From CBFCZU01 sp965602635 (GTDB taxonomy: Bacteria > Planctomycetota > Phycisphaerae > SM23-33), in the NCBI GenBank assembly GCA_965602635.1, contig CBFCZU010000120.1, positions 1 to 13,512 of the forward strand: a DNA stretch of 13,512 bases, in the 5' to 3' direction. Made by a program: the position numbers and the translations under genes. The notes under the pieces were generated by a model that was not told the DNA's origin, did no database searches, and saw only the letters and a list, made by a program, of their open reading frames with translations. This document shows, in pieces, positions 11,479-13,512 of this stretch (position 1 is its first letter; each line of letters starts with the position of its first letter).

Positions 11479-13005
11479 ATGGCATACTACCTCGGCATCG
11501 ACGTCGGCACCTCCGGGACGAAGGTGCTGGTGATGGACGCGCGGGGGCGCGTGCTGGGCACGGCCACCGGCGAGCACCCCGTCAGCTCGCCCCGCCCGGC
11601 GTGGAGCGAGCAAGACCCTCGCCACTGGTGGCGGGCGACGGTCAAGGCCACCGGCGCGGCGCTGTCGGCGGCCGGCATCGAGGGGCGCGCCGTCGCCGGC
11701 ATAGGGCTCTCGGGGCAGATGCACGGGCTGGTCTGCCTGGGCAGCTCGCCCGAGCCGCTCCGCCCGGCCATCATCTGGAACGACCAGCGTACCGCCCGCG
11801 AGGCCGCCGACATCGAGGCCGCCGCAGGCGGCAAGCGCGGGCTCATAAAGCTCGTCGGCAACGTCGCCATGACCAGCTTCACCCTCACGAAGCTGCTCTG
11901 GGTGCGCCGCCACGAGCCGCGCGTTTTCGACCGCATCAAGCATATCCTGCTTCCCAAGGACTACGTCCGCTACCGCCTCACCGGCGTCCGCGCCGGCGAC
12001 GTGTCCGACATGTCCGGCACGCTCCTTCTCGACCAGCGGCGGCGCGACTGGTCGGCGGCGGCGGTGAAGCTCTTCAAGCTCGACCGCGACATCCTCCCGC
12101 CCGTGTACGAGTCGCACGAGGTGGCCGGGCAGGTGACCGCAGCCGTGGCCAGGAGGCTGGGCATCGCCGCCGGCACGCGCGTCGTGGCGGGCGCGGGCGA
12201 CCAGCCCGCCGGTGCGGTCGGTAATGGCATCGTCCGATCCGGCCTCGTCTCGGCCACCATGGGCACCTCCGGCGTCGTGTTCGTTCACTCGCCCAAGTAC
12301 GTCACCGACCCGGCCGGGCGGGTGCAGACGTTCTGCTCGGCCGTCGCCGGCGAGTACTGCATGTTCGGCTGCATCCTCGCGGCCGGCGGATCCTTCCAGT
12401 GGTTCCGCGACACGCTCGCCGCCGAAGAGGTCGCCGCTGCCCGCAAGCGGCGCATCGACCCGTACGAGCTGCTCACCGCCGCGGCCGTAAAGGCGCCCGC
12501 CGGATGCGAGGGGCTCTTCTTCCTGCCGTACCTCACCGGCGAGCGGACGCCCCACGCCGACCCGTTCGCTCGCGGCGGCTGGGTGGGCGTCACCGCCCGC
12601 ACGGGGCGCGACGAGCTGATCCGCTCGGTCATGGAGGGCGCCACGTTCGCCATGAACGACGCCCTGACCATCTTCCGCCAGCGGGGCATCCGCCCGCGTG
12701 AGATCCGCCTCTCCGGCGGCGGTGCTCGCAGCGGCCTCTGGCGGCAGATGCAGGCCGACATCTACGGCGCGACGTGCACCACCGTGCGGACCGAGGAGGG
12801 CCCGGCCTACGGCGCGGCGATACTGGCGGCCGTCGGGACCGGCGAGTACGCCTCCGTCCGCCAGGCCTGCCAGGCCATCATCAAGGTCACACGGACCATC
12901 CGCCCCAAGCCGGCCGCGAGGCGGGCGTACCAGAAGTACTACCGCCAGTACCAGCGGCTCTACCCGGCCCTGAAGGGCGAGTTCCCCGCCATGGCTCAGC
13001 TCTGA
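11479..13005 (+). CDS. xylB: Xylulokinase-type FGGY carbohydrate kinase
   Basis: The 508-residue protein is an FGGY-family sugar kinase, most like xylulokinase, which phosphorylates D-xylulose with ATP to feed the pentose phosphate pathway. The first phosphate-binding loop is GIDVGTSGTKVLV (6-18). SGQMHGLV (78-85) with Met81/His82 is the xylulokinase substrate motif, and IIWNDQR (98-104) is also typical. GAGDQPAGAVG (238-248) carries the catalytic Asp241, MGTSGVVF (261-268) the second nucleotide loop, FLPYLTGERTPH (348-359) a family signature, and LSGGGARSGLWRQMQADI (411-428) the C-terminal nucleotide site. All key residues are intact, and the length is slightly above the usual 480-500. I chose the ATG at 11479 because GGGAG ends seven bases before it and the phosphate loop then starts at residue 6; an ATG at 11407 lacks both. 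No isomerase, transporter or regulator accompanies it, so other 2-ketose substrates are possible. Confidence 0.93.
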   Translation: MAYYLGIDVGTSGTKVLVMDARGRVLGTATGEHPVSSPRPAWSEQDPRHWWRATVKATGAALSAAGIEGRAVAGIGLSGQMHGLVCLGSSPEPLRPAIIWNDQRTAREAADIEAAAGGKRGLIKLVGNVAMTSFTLTKLLWVRRHEPRVFDRIKHILLPKDYVRYRLTGVRAGDVSDMSGTLLLDQRRRDWSAAAVKLFKLDRDILPPVYESHEVAGQVTAAVARRLGIAAGTRVVAGAGDQPAGAVGNGIVRSGLVSATMGTSGVVFVHSPKYVTDPAGRVQTFCSAVAGEYCMFGCILAAGGSFQWFRDTLAAEEVAAARKRRIDPYELLTAAAVKAPAGCEGLFFLPYLTGERTPHADPFARGGWVGVTARTGRDELIRSVMEGATFAMNDALTIFRQRGIRPREIRLSGGGARSGLWRQMQADIYGATCTTVRTEEGPAYGAAILAAVGTGEYASVRQACQAIIKVTRTIRPKPAARRAYQKYYRQYQRLYPALKGEFPAMAQL

Positions 13006-13063
13006 CATTGCCCGATCGCGTCCCCCTGCCTGCCGGACCGTTCGGCCACGGGGCGAAACTCCC
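13006..13063. other. Start of the gene-free tail
   Basis: From the kinase stop codon to the end of the window (507 bases) there is no credible gene on either strand. The open frames here run through repeats and have no family resemblance. The first 58 bases are GC-rich and show nothing I can name. The rest holds three repeat structures listed separately, with short unassigned stretches between (13154-13202, 13311-13365, 13445-13512). Confidence 0.6.
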
Positions 13064-13153
13064 CGGAAACCGGCGGAACAGAGCGGAACGAAACGGAACG
13101 AAACGGAAAGTTTCGGAAAGTTCCGGAACGAAACGGAACGTTTCGGGACCGAC
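13064..13153. repeat. 10-bp periodic CGGAA array (nine units)
   Basis: Every ten bases from 13064 the sequence restarts with CGGAA (the last unit, CGGGA, is degenerate). Units two to eight end variously in CAGAG, CGAAA (three times), AGTTT, AGTTC and CGTTT. Two perfect 6-bp stems arise from alternating unit types: CGAAAC/GTTTCG at 13099-13104 and 13110-13115, and at 13129-13134 and 13140-13145, each with a 5-base loop. The strict period equals about one helical turn. The array begins 58 bp after the kinase stop. Confidence 0.8.
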
Positions 13154-13202
13154 CCCAAATCTGTAAGCCCTTGTAGCACAATGTCTTTCCTGTTTTGAGC
13201 CG

Positions 13203-13310
13203 CAAGCCACGCGAATCCGGCTTCGCCGTCCTGCTTCGCCATCCTGCTTCGCCGAGGCTTCGCAGGAGCCGGCTTCGCAGGAACCGGCTACGCCGGACAA
13301 GCCACGCGAA
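13203..13310. repeat. GCTTCGC repeat array bounded by 13-bp direct repeats
   Basis: GCTTCGC occurs at 13220, 13233, 13246, 13257 and 13272, with a variant GCTACGC at 13287; spacings are 13, 13, 11, 15 and 15 bases. The second and third copies sit in nearly identical 13-base units (TCCTGCTTCGCC plus one base). A perfect 13-bp direct repeat, CAAGCCACGCGAA, bounds the array at 13203-13215 and 13298-13310. Confidence 0.75.
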
Positions 13311-13365
13311 CGGTCTTGAGTGCAAACGGCCCAGCTTGCCAAGCTTGCCGCCACGTTGAACCTGC

Positions 13366-13444
13366 GGGTGGCACAGCTTGCTTGTCAAGCTGTGTTCGGT
13401 CCGCGTTCCTGGGCAACACGGTTTGCGAGCAAACCGTGCCACCC
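13366..13444. repeat. REP/BIME-like inverted pair of hairpins
   Basis: GGGTGGCAC at 13366-13374 and its exact inverse GTGCCACCC at 13436-13444 flank two strong hairpins. The first is CACAGCTTG / CAAGCTGTG (13372-13380 and 13386-13394, 5-base loop). The second is CACGGTTTG / CAAACCGTG (13417-13425 and 13430-13438, 4-base loop). Read from each outer end, both halves are the same kind of unit: GGGTGG foot, then a 9-bp hairpin. That is the architecture of paired REP elements (BIMEs) mobilised by RAYT transposases. No transposase is present here. Confidence 0.65.
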
Positions 13445-13512
13445 GACGCACTCGCTCATTCGGTTGTCAGGCGTTTCGGAGGCGCACACCTAAGGCGCGC
13501 CCTCTACCCTTA

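Noticed and set aside
13074..13153. Intrinsic terminator for the kinase gene
   Set aside because: The hairpins are short (6 bp) and no T-run follows on the + strand, so I keep this as a repeat array only.
11374..13242. A 622-codon - strand open frame opposite the kinase gene
   Set aside because: It is antisense to an intact FGGY kinase, its translation has no family features, and it begins inside the intergenic repeats.
13064..13310. Possible CRISPR array in the repeat tail
   Set aside because: Units are 10-15 bp with no unique spacers of constant length, and there are no cas genes.
12887..13451. Arg/Ser/Phe-rich open frames through the tail repeats on the - strand
   Set aside because: They are translations of repeat units, have no ribosome binding sites or domains, and partly overlap the kinase gene.
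13485..13512. GGCGCGCCCT near the window end resembles the sequence at 9504-9513
   Set aside because: It is a short GC-rich match around a palindromic octamer, easily explained by base composition; no longer shared sequence was found.

Overview
The window is GC-rich DNA that most resembles a member of the Planctomycetota, possibly the Phycisphaerae side. The inference rests on a dockerin-like repeat followed by a PEP-CTERM anchor, a cysteine-type sulfatase, a large single prepilin-like protein, an MMPL transporter and dense repeat-rich intergenic DNA. No rRNA, tRNA, CRISPR array, transposase or phage gene is visible. Layout: (A) 1-237, + strand: the 3' end of an exported dockerin/PEP-CTERM protein. 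It runs tail to tail into, and overlaps by 181 bp, an rnfD-like gene. (B) 57-7577, all on the - strand, read from high to low coordinates: an MMPL/RND transporter, a parvulin-type lipoprotein, a sulfatase, an RnfC-like iron-sulfur protein and an RnfD-like membrane protein. The first three are tightly packed (32-bp gap, then a 4-bp stop/start overlap). A 116-bp gap holding an 8-bp periodic repeat and a long inverted repeat separates the sulfatase from the rnfC/rnfD pair, which are 9 bp apart. (C) 7706-9504, + strand: a two-gene operon of a receiver-like protein and a GGDEF diguanylate cyclase. Both start at TTG, each behind a good Shine-Dalgarno sequence, and they are joined by a 4-bp overlap. 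(D) 9513-11377, - strand: a prepilin-like protein and a creatininase-family amidohydrolase. (E) 11479-13005, + strand: a xylulokinase-type FGGY sugar kinase, divergent from the creatininase gene. (F) 13006-13512: no gene, but three repeat structures side by side: a 10-bp periodic CGGAA array, a GCTTCGC array bounded by 13-bp direct repeats, and an inverted pair of GGGTGGCAC hairpins resembling a REP/BIME element. How the genes may work together: region B looks like a cell-envelope set of lipid or hydrophobe export, periplasmic folding and sulfate-ester hydrolysis, with an electron-transfer pair attached. That pair is the most unusual gene content. It keeps the RnfC/RnfD folds and both RnfC 4Fe-4S motifs, but appears to have lost the RnfC NADH/FMN loop and the flavin-carrying threonine of RnfD, and no rnfA, B, E or G lies in the window. 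Region C is probably a c-di-GMP signalling module whose small partner ends in a peptide resembling the CheY-docking N-terminus of FliM. Region E is carbon catabolism, with no isomerase or transporter in view. Everything here was read by eye; no database search or structure prediction was run.
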